From Mangrovibacterium diazotrophicum (GTDB lineage: Bacteria; Bacteroidota; Bacteroidia; Bacteroidales; Prolixibacteraceae), in the NCBI RefSeq assembly GCF_003610535.1, contig NZ_RAPN01000001.1, positions 3,955,320 to 4,019,319 of the forward strand: a stretch of DNA of 64,000 bases. Direction: 5' to 3'. The notes under the pieces were generated by a model. It was not told where the DNA came from. It saw nothing but the letters and a program-made list of their open reading frames with translations, and made no database searches. Positions 45,606 to 53,635 of the stretch are shown here, one piece after another. Made by a program: the position numbers and the translations under genes. The number at the start of each line of letters is the position of its first letter. The stretch's first letter is position 1.

Positions 45606-45622
45606 GGGTGAATCATTCACCC
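45606..45622. promoter_or_regulatory. perfect palindrome before mscS-like gene
   Basis: GGGTGAAT-C-ATTCACCC, 8-bp arms around one base, ending 13 bp before the ATG at 45636. It covers or adjoins the ribosome entry site. It may be an operator or an RNA hairpin that gates translation. Confidence 0.55.
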
Positions 45623-45635
45623 TCAAATTTTATTT

Positions 45636-46583
45636 ATGGAGAAGATATTTACGACTGAATTTTGGGAAACGGTCGCAACTAGTCTTGCACATTGGGTGGT
45701 TACCGAGTTGCCTTCGCTGGTGATTTTATTGGTGCTGTTCATGATCCTGCTGCGTGTTGTCAAGTTTTTCATTTCCAAATTGAAAAAGTTATTAGTCACT
45801 CAAACGATTCATCGGCAGGAGGAACCCGACACAGAGGCTGAAAAACGCCTGAACACACTGATGGGCATCGTTCGAAAAGGAGCAGTTATCATTTTATGGT
45901 CGCTGTTTATTATGATTTTTCTGAAAAAGATCAATATAGAAATCGGTCCGATTTTGGCCGGTGCCGGTATCATCGGTTTGGCTGTTGGGTTTGGTGCTCA
46001 GGAGTTGGTTCGTGATTTCATCACCGGATTTTTCATCCTGCTTGAGAACCAAATTAGAACAGGCGACGTGGCTATAATCAACGGAACCGGAGGGTTGGTT
46101 GAAAAAATTGAGCTTCGTACAATTACGTTGCGCGACCAGTCGGGCGTGGTGCACATCTTCCAGAACGGGAAAATCAATACTGTTTCGAATATGACGAAAG
46201 GCTGGTCGGCCATGGTATTTGATATTGGTGTGGCTTATAAGGAAGATCTGAACAAAGTGATGAAGGTCATGAAAGAAGTTGCAGATGGTATGCAGAATGA
46301 TCCGCAGTTTAAAGATCGCATTCTGGAGCCGATGGAGATTTTCGGTCTCGACAGTTTTGGCGACAGCGCGCTGGTCGTGAAAGGGCGTATCAAAACCCGT
46401 CCGATCGAACAGTGGAACGTAGGCCGCGAATACAACAAGCGGCTGAAGGAAGCTTTCGATGAACATCGGATTGAGATACCATTCCCGCACCGCACGATTT
46501 ATTGGGGAGAAGAAATTGACCCGCTGAAACTGAGTATGCAAAAAGCTGAAGAGATTGCCCGTGAAAAGGCAAACAAAGAATAA
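45636..46583 (+). CDS. MscS-family mechanosensitive channel
   Basis: A 315-residue small-conductance mechanosensitive channel. Three hydrophobic segments are seen (about 22-45, 85-108 and the pore-lining 108-135, GPILAGAGIIGLAVGFGAQELV, with the Gly/Ala spacing of the MscS TM3). The beta domain follows (GDVAIINGTGGLVEKIELRTITLRDQSG) and then the C-terminal alpha-beta domain ending in PFPHRTIYW. It sits in the inner membrane and releases solutes on sudden drop of osmolarity. The gene is monocistronic, with a palindrome just before the start and a strong terminator after it. Confidence 0.94.
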   Translation: MEKIFTTEFWETVATSLAHWVVTELPSLVILLVLFMILLRVVKFFISKLKKLLVTQTIHRQEEPDTEAEKRLNTLMGIVRKGAVIILWSLFIMIFLKKINIEIGPILAGAGIIGLAVGFGAQELVRDFITGFFILLENQIRTGDVAIINGTGGLVEKIELRTITLRDQSGVVHIFQNGKINTVSNMTKGWSAMVFDIGVAYKEDLNKVMKVMKEVADGMQNDPQFKDRILEPMEIFGLDSFGDSALVVKGRIKTRPIEQWNVGREYNKRLKEAFDEHRIEIPFPHRTIYWGEEIDPLKLSMQKAEEIAREKANKE

Positions 46584-46613
46584 GTTCTGATTTGTGATTG
46601 TTTTACAATGTGA

Positions 46614-46650
46614 AAAGGCTGTCGGCACAGAGGTGCGACAGCCTTTGTTT
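46614..46650 (+). terminator. Rho-independent terminator of mscS-like gene
   Basis: 11-bp stem AAAGGCTGTCG (46614-46624) with CGACAGCCTTT (46636-46646); an alternative pairing extends it to GCAC-AGAG-GTGC with one bulge. It is followed by a short T-rich tail. Confidence 0.8.
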
Positions 46651-46694
46651 CACTGTTTAATTGCTTATTGAAAAAGGGAGGGGAGAATATCGAT

Positions 46695-47372
46695 TTATTT
46701 CGTTTTTCCTGTTTCTACCTGAACTTCAGTTTCGACTTCAACTTTCTTTTTTGTTGGTTTTTTGCGAATAATTTCGATTTTTTCACGACCATCGCTCATG
46801 TCTTTTTTTGTGAATGAGATAATATCCGGATCATTCAAATCAATCAGGTTCGACTTGTCCATTCGTTGCATCTGTTTTACGTGCATTGCTCTTGGTGGGC
46901 GTTGCATGTCCGGTCCACGGAAGCTCATGAAATCGTCACCTCTTTCACCTTTATGAATGAACATCATGTGGTGTGTTGAGTCTCCATCCTGGAATTTGAA
47001 TTCGCGCATGGCTTCAAATTCGCCTGGTCCGCGGTGCATAAATACTTCTCGTCTCTGTCCGTCCGGACCTTCGAAACGGAAATGTTTCATGTGTTTACGC
47101 ATTACCGAGTCATTCGGGAAATCAGGAGGCATTGGTGGTTCGCCGCCCGGGAAAAATTCGTCGAACTCGCCTTCGCCAAACCAGGTGAAGTCTCCGTTAT
47201 CGGTGATGACAGTGTCCAGTTCTGTTTTTACGCCATCTTCAATTTTTACGATTTTCAAATGCTTTTTTGCGGGTTTCTCGTCCTGCTTTGTATCATCGGT
47301 TGTTTGGGCCCAAGCCCCGGTTGCGCAAAATAGTGTTGCGGCAACGAATAGTGTTTTTGCGTACGTTTTCAT
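46695..47372 (-). CDS. secreted Met/Phe/Arg-rich protein next to two-component system
   Basis: A 225-residue exported protein with signal peptide MKTYAKTLFVAATLFCATGAWAQ. The mature part is polar, rich in Asp, Phe, Met, Arg and His (VMRKHMKHFRFEGPDGQRREVFMHRGPGEF, HHMMFIHKGERGDDFMSFRGPDM), and ends in a Lys/Glu-rich tail. No known domain is recognised. It is divergent from a histidine kinase gene across a 168-bp spacer with a phased repeat array, which suggests that it is controlled by, and may feed back on, that two-component system in the way periplasmic CpxP does on CpxA; this is inference only. Confidence 0.75.
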   Translation of the reverse strand: MKTYAKTLFVAATLFCATGAWAQTTDDTKQDEKPAKKHLKIVKIEDGVKTELDTVITDNGDFTWFGEGEFDEFFPGGEPPMPPDFPNDSVMRKHMKHFRFEGPDGQRREVFMHRGPGEFEAMREFKFQDGDSTHHMMFIHKGERGDDFMSFRGPDMQRPPRAMHVKQMQRMDKSNLIDLNDPDIISFTKKDMSDGREKIEIIRKKPTKKKVEVETEVQVETGKTK

Positions 47373-47403
47373 GTTTTATTTTTTTTGATTTCGAATTCTG
47401 AAA

Positions 47404-47411
47404 CAAAGATA
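47404..47411 (-). promoter_or_regulatory. -7 element of secreted protein gene
   Basis: On the minus strand this reads TATCTTTG, a perfect TAnnTTTG. No TTTG lies at the -33 position; instead the phased repeats begin 20 bp upstream. The start codon is 32 bp downstream. Confidence 0.55.
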
Positions 47412-47430
47412 GAGGCGACCCCCGGCAACT

Positions 47431-47471
47431 ATGAGTTAACGGCAAGCTAAAATGAGTTAAAGAAAAGTTAA
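47431..47471. repeat. phased GTTAA repeat array in divergent spacer
   Basis: Direct repeats ATGAGTTAA (47431), AAGCTAA (47444), ATGAGTTAA (47452) and AAAGTTAA (47464): their G's lie at 47435, 47446, 47456 and 47467, spaced 11, 10 and 11 bp. This is the geometry of OmpR-family response regulator sites such as the CpxR and PhoP boxes. The array lies between two divergent -7 elements that both lack a -33 element. Confidence 0.7.
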
Positions 47472-47499
47472 AGTCGAAAAGGGCTGTATTTTAAAGCCT

Positions 47500-47507
47500 T
47501 ATATTTG
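47500..47507 (+). promoter_or_regulatory. -7 element of histidine kinase operon
   Basis: TATATTTG fits TAnnTTTG exactly. No -33 element is seen; the last phased repeat (47464-47471) lies about 45 bp before the expected start of transcription, fitting an activator site. Confidence 0.6.
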
Positions 47508-47540
47508 AACTGAAATTAGAGGTGGAAATAAATCAGCCGG

Positions 47541-49166
47541 ATGAACAGAAAGACTTTTAGTTATATCGTGATTCTCATGGGACTGTCGATTGTGGGCATT
47601 ATCCTGGTGCAAATCATTTGGATTAACAACGCGATTGGAGTTAAGAATGATTTGTTTGACCGGAGTGTGAATGAAGCCATGGGGCAGGCTGCTCAGCGAT
47701 TGGAGGATCGGCGTAATTTTCGGATTTTTACCAGGTTGGGAGATCGCGATAGCGTGATTTGGGTTGAAAACAATACGCCTCCGCCGCCTCGCCGGATGGA
47801 CATGTTTCGGGGTAAGAAATATCCCGGAGATATTCAATTCGAATTCCATACGGATAGTGCCGGAGTACAGAGACACAGCTATTCTTTTAAAGGTGATTCG
47901 GGTCAGCATTTTCAATCCGAGACGGTTGTAATTACCCGCGACGACAGTACCATTGTTAACGTGCAAAAAGTAATTGCCGAGAACGAACGGAAACTGGATT
48001 CACTGAACATGGCGCTGGATTCGCTCGAGTTTACATCGCCCGGATTTCAAAAGCGGGTGGAGCGAAAGACGCAGGATTTAAAAAACTTCACACACCGGGT
48101 AATTACCGAGATGACCGATGTTGAACATGAGCGCATTCCGATTCCGGAAATTGCGGAGGTAGTTCGGCGCGAACTTTCGGATAAAGACATCCCAATCGAT
48201 TTCGATTTGGCAGTCGCGGAGCATGATACCATTCGGGGATTGTCGGCCAATGCTGATAGCCTGGCTTTGGTGAATACTTCCTATGTCGTTCGGTTGTTTC
48301 CGCGCTCAATCTTTGATCGCGACACTGAGCTTCGGCTGTATTTTCCGCAACAGGGCACTTTTATTTACCAATCGGTGACCTGGCTGTTAGCGGCATCGTT
48401 GATTTTTTCGCTGATCATTTTGCTCACCTTCAGTTTGAGTATTTGGTTTATGCTTCGTCAAAAGAAAATCTCGGAGATGAAGACGGATTTCATCAACAAC
48501 ATGACGCATGAATTCAAAACACCGATTGCAACAATATCGGTGGCTGCCGATTCTATTTTAAATGAAAAAGTGATTCGCCAGCCCGATCGGGTTCAGTACT
48601 ACGTGGACATGATTAAGAAAGAGAACATCCGGATGAACCGTCAAGTCGAAGATATTTTGACCATCGCACGGCTCGACAAAAAGGAGTTCGATTTTCAATG
48701 GCAGGCAGTTGATCTGCATTTGTTGATCGAGGATGTTTGCGAGAGTATTCGGCTGCAGGTAAATAAACGGGGTGGCGAATTGAAGGTGAAACTCGATGCT
48801 ATGAATCCCATTGTGACCTCGGATCCGGTGCACTGCTCCAATTTAATTTACAATTTGCTCGACAACGCGAATAAATATTCTCCTGATCACCCGGAGATTG
48901 AAATCTCGACGAAAAATACGGCCACTGGAGTTTTGGTTTCGGTTAGCGATAAAGGCATCGGGATGACGAAAGCGGTGCAGGCGAAAATATTTGAACGTTT
49001 TTACCGCCAGACGAGTGGAAATATTCACAACGTGAAAGGGTTTGGACTGGGGCTCAGTTATGCGAGAGCCGTGGTCGAGGCCAACAAAGGGAGCATTCAG
49101 GTGCACAGCGAGCCGGGGAAAGGTAGCCGGTTCGAAGTATTGTTGCCCTTTGCTTTAGACGTTTAA
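47541..49166 (+). CDS. sensor histidine kinase, RprX-like
   Basis: A 541-residue membrane kinase. TM1 is at about 8-28 and TM2 at about 282-303, enclosing a 250-residue periplasmic sensor region that is rich in charged residues and includes FEFHTDSAGVQRHSYSFKGDSG. The phosphoacceptor is His323 in MTHEFKTPIATI (HisKA), and the ATP-binding domain has NLLDNANKYS (N box), DKGIGM (G1) and GFGLGLSYA (G2). No HAMP domain is obvious. The response regulator gene starts 14 bp downstream, so they form a pair. The overall design matches RprX of Bacteroides. It probably senses envelope stress; the signal itself is not known. Confidence 0.92.
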   Translation: MNRKTFSYIVILMGLSIVGIILVQIIWINNAIGVKNDLFDRSVNEAMGQAAQRLEDRRNFRIFTRLGDRDSVIWVENNTPPPPRRMDMFRGKKYPGDIQFEFHTDSAGVQRHSYSFKGDSGQHFQSETVVITRDDSTIVNVQKVIAENERKLDSLNMALDSLEFTSPGFQKRVERKTQDLKNFTHRVITEMTDVEHERIPIPEIAEVVRRELSDKDIPIDFDLAVAEHDTIRGLSANADSLALVNTSYVVRLFPRSIFDRDTELRLYFPQQGTFIYQSVTWLLAASLIFSLIILLTFSLSIWFMLRQKKISEMKTDFINNMTHEFKTPIATISVAADSILNEKVIRQPDRVQYYVDMIKKENIRMNRQVEDILTIARLDKKEFDFQWQAVDLHLLIEDVCESIRLQVNKRGGELKVKLDAMNPIVTSDPVHCSNLIYNLLDNANKYSPDHPEIEISTKNTATGVLVSVSDKGIGMTKAVQAKIFERFYRQTSGNIHNVKGFGLGLSYARAVVEANKGSIQVHSEPGKGSRFEVLLPFALDV

Positions 49167-49180
49167 AAGAGGATTGATTC

Positions 49181-49876
49181 ATGAAAGACCAGAATATACA
49201 GATTTTCTTGTTGGAGGATGACCTCAGTTTTGGGGCTGTGCTGAAATCGTACCTGGAGTTGAACGACTACGAAGTTACTTGGGTGGACGATGGTAAACGT
49301 GCCGTGGAGCGCTTCCGGGAGGGCAGTTTTCAGCTGTGCCTGCTGGATGTGATGCTGCCCAATGTGGATGGATTTACCGTTGGAAAAGAAATCCGCCAAC
49401 TGGACAAACAGGTACCTTTCATCTTTTTGACGGCCAAAGCTATGAAGCAGGACGTTTTGAAAGGTTATGAAGTAGGAGCGGATGATTACGTAACCAAACC
49501 TTTTGACACGGAAGTGCTTCTTTGTAAAATAAAAGCAATTCTGAACAGGGGAAGGGCGACTGAGGCGCCGGAGGCCGAGTGGTACGATATTGGGAACTAT
49601 CGGTTTCATCTTCAGAAAAGGAGCATCACCAAAGGAGAACAGGAGCAGAAGTTGTCGCCGAAGGAAGCCGAATTGCTGCAGCTGCTGGTCGAATACAAGA
49701 ACAACCTGCTGCCTCGCGAAACGGCCTTGAAGAAAATTTGGGGCGACGATGGCTACTTCACCGCCCGCAGCATGGACGTTTACCTGACCAAGTTGCGAAA
49801 ATACTTCGCTGAAGATCCGTCTATCGAAATAAAAAATATTCACAGCAGCGGTTTTATCCTGCAGGTTCGCGATTAA
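49181..49876 (+). CDS. OmpR/PhoB-family response regulator, RprY-like
   Basis: A 231-residue regulator. The receiver domain (about 6-120) has the acidic pair in FLLEDDLSF, phosphoacceptor Asp56 in LLDVMLPNVDGF, Thr in FLTAKA, and Lys in DYVTKPF. The C-terminal winged helix (about 140-231) includes KLSPKEAELLQLLVEY and RSMDVYLTKLRKYF, the OmpR-type recognition helix region. Its cognate kinase is directly upstream. The family binds tandem direct repeats spaced by one helical turn; such an array lies in the divergent promoter region at 47431-47471, so self-regulation is likely. Confidence 0.94.
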   Translation: MKDQNIQIFLLEDDLSFGAVLKSYLELNDYEVTWVDDGKRAVERFREGSFQLCLLDVMLPNVDGFTVGKEIRQLDKQVPFIFLTAKAMKQDVLKGYEVGADDYVTKPFDTEVLLCKIKAILNRGRATEAPEAEWYDIGNYRFHLQKRSITKGEQEQKLSPKEAELLQLLVEYKNNLLPRETALKKIWGDDGYFTARSMDVYLTKLRKYFAEDPSIEIKNIHSSGFILQVRD

Positions 49877-50099
49877 CGCAATTGATGAGTTTTTTTAGTG
49901 CCGAAAAGAAATTTACTAAGCTTCTGAAAGACACGGGGGACGATGGATTTTAAAGGAATGGGATCGATTATGTTTTGTTAAAAGTTTGGGGCTTTCGCAT
50001 TAAACTGGCTTAATAATTGTAATCAATCGTTCGCAACTTCATACTTTTGTCAATATAAATAGAGGCAAATTACCGTTTGTCCACCCTGTTCCATTTTTT

Positions 50100-51314
50100 A
50101 TGATACGTCGCATTTTTCAAATACTGATTCCCTGTGTCTTTCTTTTTGTGGCTCGGGCTGAGGCCTTTGGCTGGGATCCGCTCACGTCGATTCTGAAAAA
50201 AGATACCTTAAAAACGGAACCGAAACGATACAGCTATTTTTCTGCCCGATACGAAATTGGTCGTGTTTTGCAAACCAACGATTTTGTGCGCGGAGAAAAT
50301 TTGGCAGGAAAGCCAATTGATACTTTTCATGCCCTGACCTTGAGTTATGGTGTGCAAACGACGGGCCGAAAAGAATGGCAACACGTGTTGAATTTCCCGT
50401 ATTACGGAGTTTCTTTTTACAATGCTAATTTTTTCAATTCAAGGGAATTGGGTTATCCAACGGCACTTTATGGTTTTATAGGTTTGCCGATCAAACGTGG
50501 CCCGCGGTCGAGTTTTGGTTACGAGTTGGGATTTGGACTAACCTACAACTGGCAGCCGTATGATGAATACAATAACCCTTTCAATATTGCAATTGGTTCG
50601 CACCGCACGGTGTATGGTGGAGGTAACTTGTACTACAGTTACGATCTGACGCCGCGTTGGGAGTTGAAAGGGGGAGTTGAATTTTCGCACTTTTCGAATG
50701 GGGCGACTAAGCAACCCAACAGCGGGCTCAACCTGTTTTCTCCTTTTGTCGAGTTAAAATATTCATTCCACGATCGCCCGGAGTTAGTTCGGGTGATGCC
50801 TCCGGCTTATCAAAAACATTCAGAGATAGCGGTGCAGTACGGGATCGGCAAGATGCAGGAGGAATACCGCAGTAAGGAGAGCGAAGATATTTTTGCCCTG
50901 GAATCGTTCATGATGATGAATGTATCGGTGGCTTGGTTGAGGCAAACGACCTGGAAGCATAAATTCGGTATTGGTACGGATTTGACCTACAACGAAGAGG
51001 GTAATGTAAAAATCACTTATCACGAAGGACAGGAGCCCGATGTTGAAAAATCGTCAGCTTTTTTCGATAAAACGTCGATGGGGATTTACGGGACCTACGA
51101 GTTTTGTATCGACCGCCTTTCGCTGGCTTCATACCTTGGTGCTTACGCTTTACGGAAACACGATGATCGGGAACCACCACTGCTTTATCAAAAGTTCGGT
51201 GCGAAATACCATTTCAAGAATGACATGTTTATTGGGATTTTGGTGCGTGCACACAACTTCTCCGTTGCCGATTTCATCGAATGGAATATCGGCTACCGCT
51301 TTAAATGGTATTGA
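50100..51314 (+). CDS. lipid A deacylase-like (PagL family) outer membrane protein
   Basis: A 404-residue outer membrane protein with signal peptide ending ARAEA. The region about 60-225 matches the PagL/acyloxyacyl hydrolase barrel; the catalytic His-x-Ser is in EFSHFSNGATKQPNSGLN, the signature segment of the family. PagL removes the 3-O-acyl chain of lipid A. The protein is more than twice the length of Pseudomonas PagL: a second barrel-like half (about 240-404) ends in IGYRFKWY. That extension is common in Bacteroidota members. The gene is convergent with gldB with only 10 bp between stop codons. Confidence 0.8.
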   Translation: MIRRIFQILIPCVFLFVARAEAFGWDPLTSILKKDTLKTEPKRYSYFSARYEIGRVLQTNDFVRGENLAGKPIDTFHALTLSYGVQTTGRKEWQHVLNFPYYGVSFYNANFFNSRELGYPTALYGFIGLPIKRGPRSSFGYELGFGLTYNWQPYDEYNNPFNIAIGSHRTVYGGGNLYYSYDLTPRWELKGGVEFSHFSNGATKQPNSGLNLFSPFVELKYSFHDRPELVRVMPPAYQKHSEIAVQYGIGKMQEEYRSKESEDIFALESFMMMNVSVAWLRQTTWKHKFGIGTDLTYNEEGNVKITYHEGQEPDVEKSSAFFDKTSMGIYGTYEFCIDRLSLASYLGAYALRKHDDREPPLLYQKFGAKYHFKNDMFIGILVRAHNFSVADFIEWNIGYRFKWY

Positions 51315-51324
51315 TGTTCGTCGG

Positions 51325-52323
51325 TTATTCCGGTTGATAGCCTGAAAGGTTCAGTATTTTTTTGCAGTCTTTTTCTTCCATTAATTCAGGGATCGTCACT
51401 TCCGAATGTTTATTCATGTAAGCTTTCACAATCTGCCAACCCAGCCAGGCTCCGGTTCGTCCGGGTGAATCGGCGGTGAAGCTTGATGTGTACGGCGAAT
51501 CGTCGACATAACGTTTTATGTCCATACGCTCGGTTGAGAAAAGCATTTTGTATTCAGCCAGGTAGGTCCACATCGCATTTTCTTTGATGGAACAAAACTC
51601 CAGTTGTTTTTGGGTGTATCCGATTTTTAGCGAGTCCGGTGTATCGGGCAAAGTCGCGTCCAGCAGGTACAACATTTTCCCTTCATAAATCATCCGGTCA
51701 ATCAGTTGCTGACCGTAACCGTTAAAGGGGAAAATGGTGGTGCTCCAGGCGTACATGGCATCCGAAACAATCTTGTCCGGATTCATATTGATTGTTTGGT
51801 AATTCGGAATTCCCAGGCGCGGGTAATAATTGCAATCGCGTCCAAGGTACTTGTCGAGTCCGATTCCCATCAGGCTGTCCGTCATGATTACCGACTGGTT
51901 GAAGCCGCTGATGCAGGTGAAAACTTCTGGGATGACTTTGTCCGGAAAGTAGTAGTTGAAATAGCGGAAAGCTTGTTGAAGTCCGTCTTTAATTTGATTG
52001 CGGTCGATTGTTGCATCAACTTTTCCTTTCACCTCTAAAATCAGGCTGTCGGACACAAACGAATTCAGCCGCTCGGCGAAACCCTCGTCCTCCGGATAGC
52101 CAATTGTAATTATTTCGGAACTGAAAAGCGGTAGGATGTTCGGGTATTTTTTCTCCAGGTCGGGAAGTTGTTGTTCCAGATTGGTGCCGGCTGCAAATAG
52201 ATCAGTATCGAAAGCATAAAACTGAAAATCGATTTTCGTATTCGATAAATCAACCTTAAACGGATTTCGGCCACAGGATACCAACAAAACAAAGCAACAT
52301 GCAATCAGGAACAATTTTTTCAT
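51325..52323 (-). CDS. gldB: gliding motility lipoprotein GldB
   Basis: A 332-residue lipoprotein with signal MKKLFLIACCFVLLVSC (lipobox Cys17). The mature protein matches GldB: FQFYAFDTDLF near the start, LPLFSSEIITIGYP, GIGLDKYLGRDCNYYPRLGIPNYQTI, LIDRMIYEGKMLYLLDATLP, and SPGRTGAWLGWQIVKAYM near the end. GldB is one of the inner set of Gld proteins needed for gliding and for the type IX secretion system in Flavobacterium; in non-gliding relatives its role is not clear. In several Bacteroidota gldB lies close to nadE, as it does here (nadE at 54427). Confidence 0.88.
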   Translation of the reverse strand: MKKLFLIACCFVLLVSCGRNPFKVDLSNTKIDFQFYAFDTDLFAAGTNLEQQLPDLEKKYPNILPLFSSEIITIGYPEDEGFAERLNSFVSDSLILEVKGKVDATIDRNQIKDGLQQAFRYFNYYFPDKVIPEVFTCISGFNQSVIMTDSLMGIGLDKYLGRDCNYYPRLGIPNYQTINMNPDKIVSDAMYAWSTTIFPFNGYGQQLIDRMIYEGKMLYLLDATLPDTPDSLKIGYTQKQLEFCSIKENAMWTYLAEYKMLFSTERMDIKRYVDDSPYTSSFTADSPGRTGAWLGWQIVKAYMNKHSEVTIPELMEEKDCKKILNLSGYQPE

Positions 52324-52359
52324 AACTCAGTCAATTTTCAACCTTGCATTTTTTCATGC

Positions 52360-52387
52360 AAAAGACCCCGGTTTTTCGGGATCTTTT
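52360..52387 (-). terminator. hairpin upstream of gldB
   Basis: 11-base arms 52360-52370 and 52377-52387 pair on the minus strand with one G-U wobble, followed by TTTT. It would end the transcript of the 52515-53330 gene, or act as an attenuator before gldB. Confidence 0.6.
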
Positions 52388-52462
52388 CTGTTCAAACTAA
52401 AATTTGCAGGAAATATTTTAGCGATGATAGTTAAAAAAAGATAACTGCACAAAAGTTGAAAC

Positions 52463-52505
52463 GGAAGGCCGAAGGAAACACATGACGCTGCGGCCCTTCC
52501 TTTTT
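52463..52505. terminator. hairpin downstream of duplicated secreted protein gene
   Basis: GGAAGGCCG (52463-52471) pairs with CGGCCCTTCC (52491-52500) with one bulged C. It lies 15 bp after the stop codon of the minus-strand gene; a T-run follows only on the plus strand, so its use as a terminator is uncertain. Confidence 0.45.
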
Positions 52506-52514
52506 GGGGCTGGT

Positions 52515-53330
52515 TTAGTAAACGGCGTCAATCAGCTCCCAAAGTTCAGACCGAACAAGCTCTCGCGTTTCATTGGTTTCCTGGCTGATTTTGCCCATGT
52601 CTTCACCCGGATGCGCAGCTTTCATTGCCGCATTGTAGTCCGCTTGTCCGAGCTGCGAGAAGTCTTTGAAGTCGTTTACGGTGATGTATTGATAATCGAG
52701 TCCGTAACCGGAGGGGTACACTCTGCCCCAAAGCGACCAGCCCGCCCGGGTTCCGGCTTTGATGAATTGTTCGTGGATAGGCTTCCAAACCTGATCTTCC
52801 ATTTTCAGGTATTCGCCGTCTTCGCCTTGTTTGACGCGCATGTAGTCTACCTGCACAAATTTTGGCTCGGTGCTGTCGGGAGGCATTGGAATGTAATCCT
52901 GGCGGTACAAAAGATTTCGGGTAACCAGGTCGCGGCTTTCCTCGGTGTCGGTGTTTACCGCTTCAACATCCTTATCCGGATGCACAGTTATCGGATCAAC
53001 CGACCACGGGTTTTCTAACTTTTCAGGATTGTTGAAAATAGTAACCGTGGCATAATTGTATGGATCCGAGGTTGCAGTGTACCGAATCCGATAGAACAAC
53101 CAGGCAACAATATCGCCGTTGTCAGCACGAGCCTGGTGCACTTGCTTCCAAAAATTATGTTCTAATTCAACGTAATGCCACTCCTGTCCGGGTTTGGTTT
53201 TCATGTAGTCGACAATGGCAAACAGGTTGTCGTTTTGTGAAAAACTATCGAGCGAGGAGAGTGAAAAGAGGAGTGCGAACAGAAATGGGGCGCTTTTTTT
53301 GAGCGAGAGTTTGGGTAATTTCATTTTCAT
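52515..53330 (-). CDS. secreted protein with two dimeric-barrel-like repeats
   Basis: A 271-residue exported protein with signal peptide ending DSFSQ (about residue 32). The mature part is an internal duplication: repeat 1 starts IVDYMKTKPGQEWHYVELEHNFWKQVHQ (about 39-66) and repeat 2 starts QVDYMRVKQGEDGEYLKMEDQVWKPIHEQ (about 158-186). Each continues with a short strand-rich part (YNYATVTIFNN; YQYITVNDFKD). The pattern recalls the ferredoxin-like alpha-beta barrels of the NIPSNAP/EthD/ABM kind, which act as dimers; here two copies in one chain could form one barrel. No catalytic residue can be named. It precedes gldB on the same strand, with hairpins between them. Confidence 0.75.
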   Translation of the reverse strand: MKMKLPKLSLKKSAPFLFALLFSLSSLDSFSQNDNLFAIVDYMKTKPGQEWHYVELEHNFWKQVHQARADNGDIVAWLFYRIRYTATSDPYNYATVTIFNNPEKLENPWSVDPITVHPDKDVEAVNTDTEESRDLVTRNLLYRQDYIPMPPDSTEPKFVQVDYMRVKQGEDGEYLKMEDQVWKPIHEQFIKAGTRAGWSLWGRVYPSGYGLDYQYITVNDFKDFSQLGQADYNAAMKAAHPGEDMGKISQETNETRELVRSELWELIDAVY

Positions 53331-53635
53331 AACAGGGAAACTAAGATGTTAAACATAGGTTCTTTACGAGGTGTGTAATGCAGATGTTGGAAAAAAAGAT
53401 GTAAAAATCTGTAAATATGTTGAGAAAATCATTTGTTGGGTAGAACGTGCGCTTCAGCCTGGTTCTGTTTTCCGAACCAGGGAATCAAACACATTTTTAT
53501 GTTGAAGGAGACTTGGATAAAAAAAATAATATCCGAGCTTTGTGAATACCAAAAACAGTAGGAAAACGTTTTCCGGATAGCCGATGATCCTTTTGGGAAG
53601 TGCGCCGGAATAATTAGTAAAACAGAAAATCTGCC
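53331..53635. other. 305-bp divergent spacer
   Basis: Spacer between the duplicated secreted protein (minus) and the PorT-like barrel (plus). It contains one perfect hairpin, CCTGGTTC (53458-53465) with GAACCAGG (53474-53481), without a T-run. No exact -7 element or gene was found. Confidence 0.4.
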
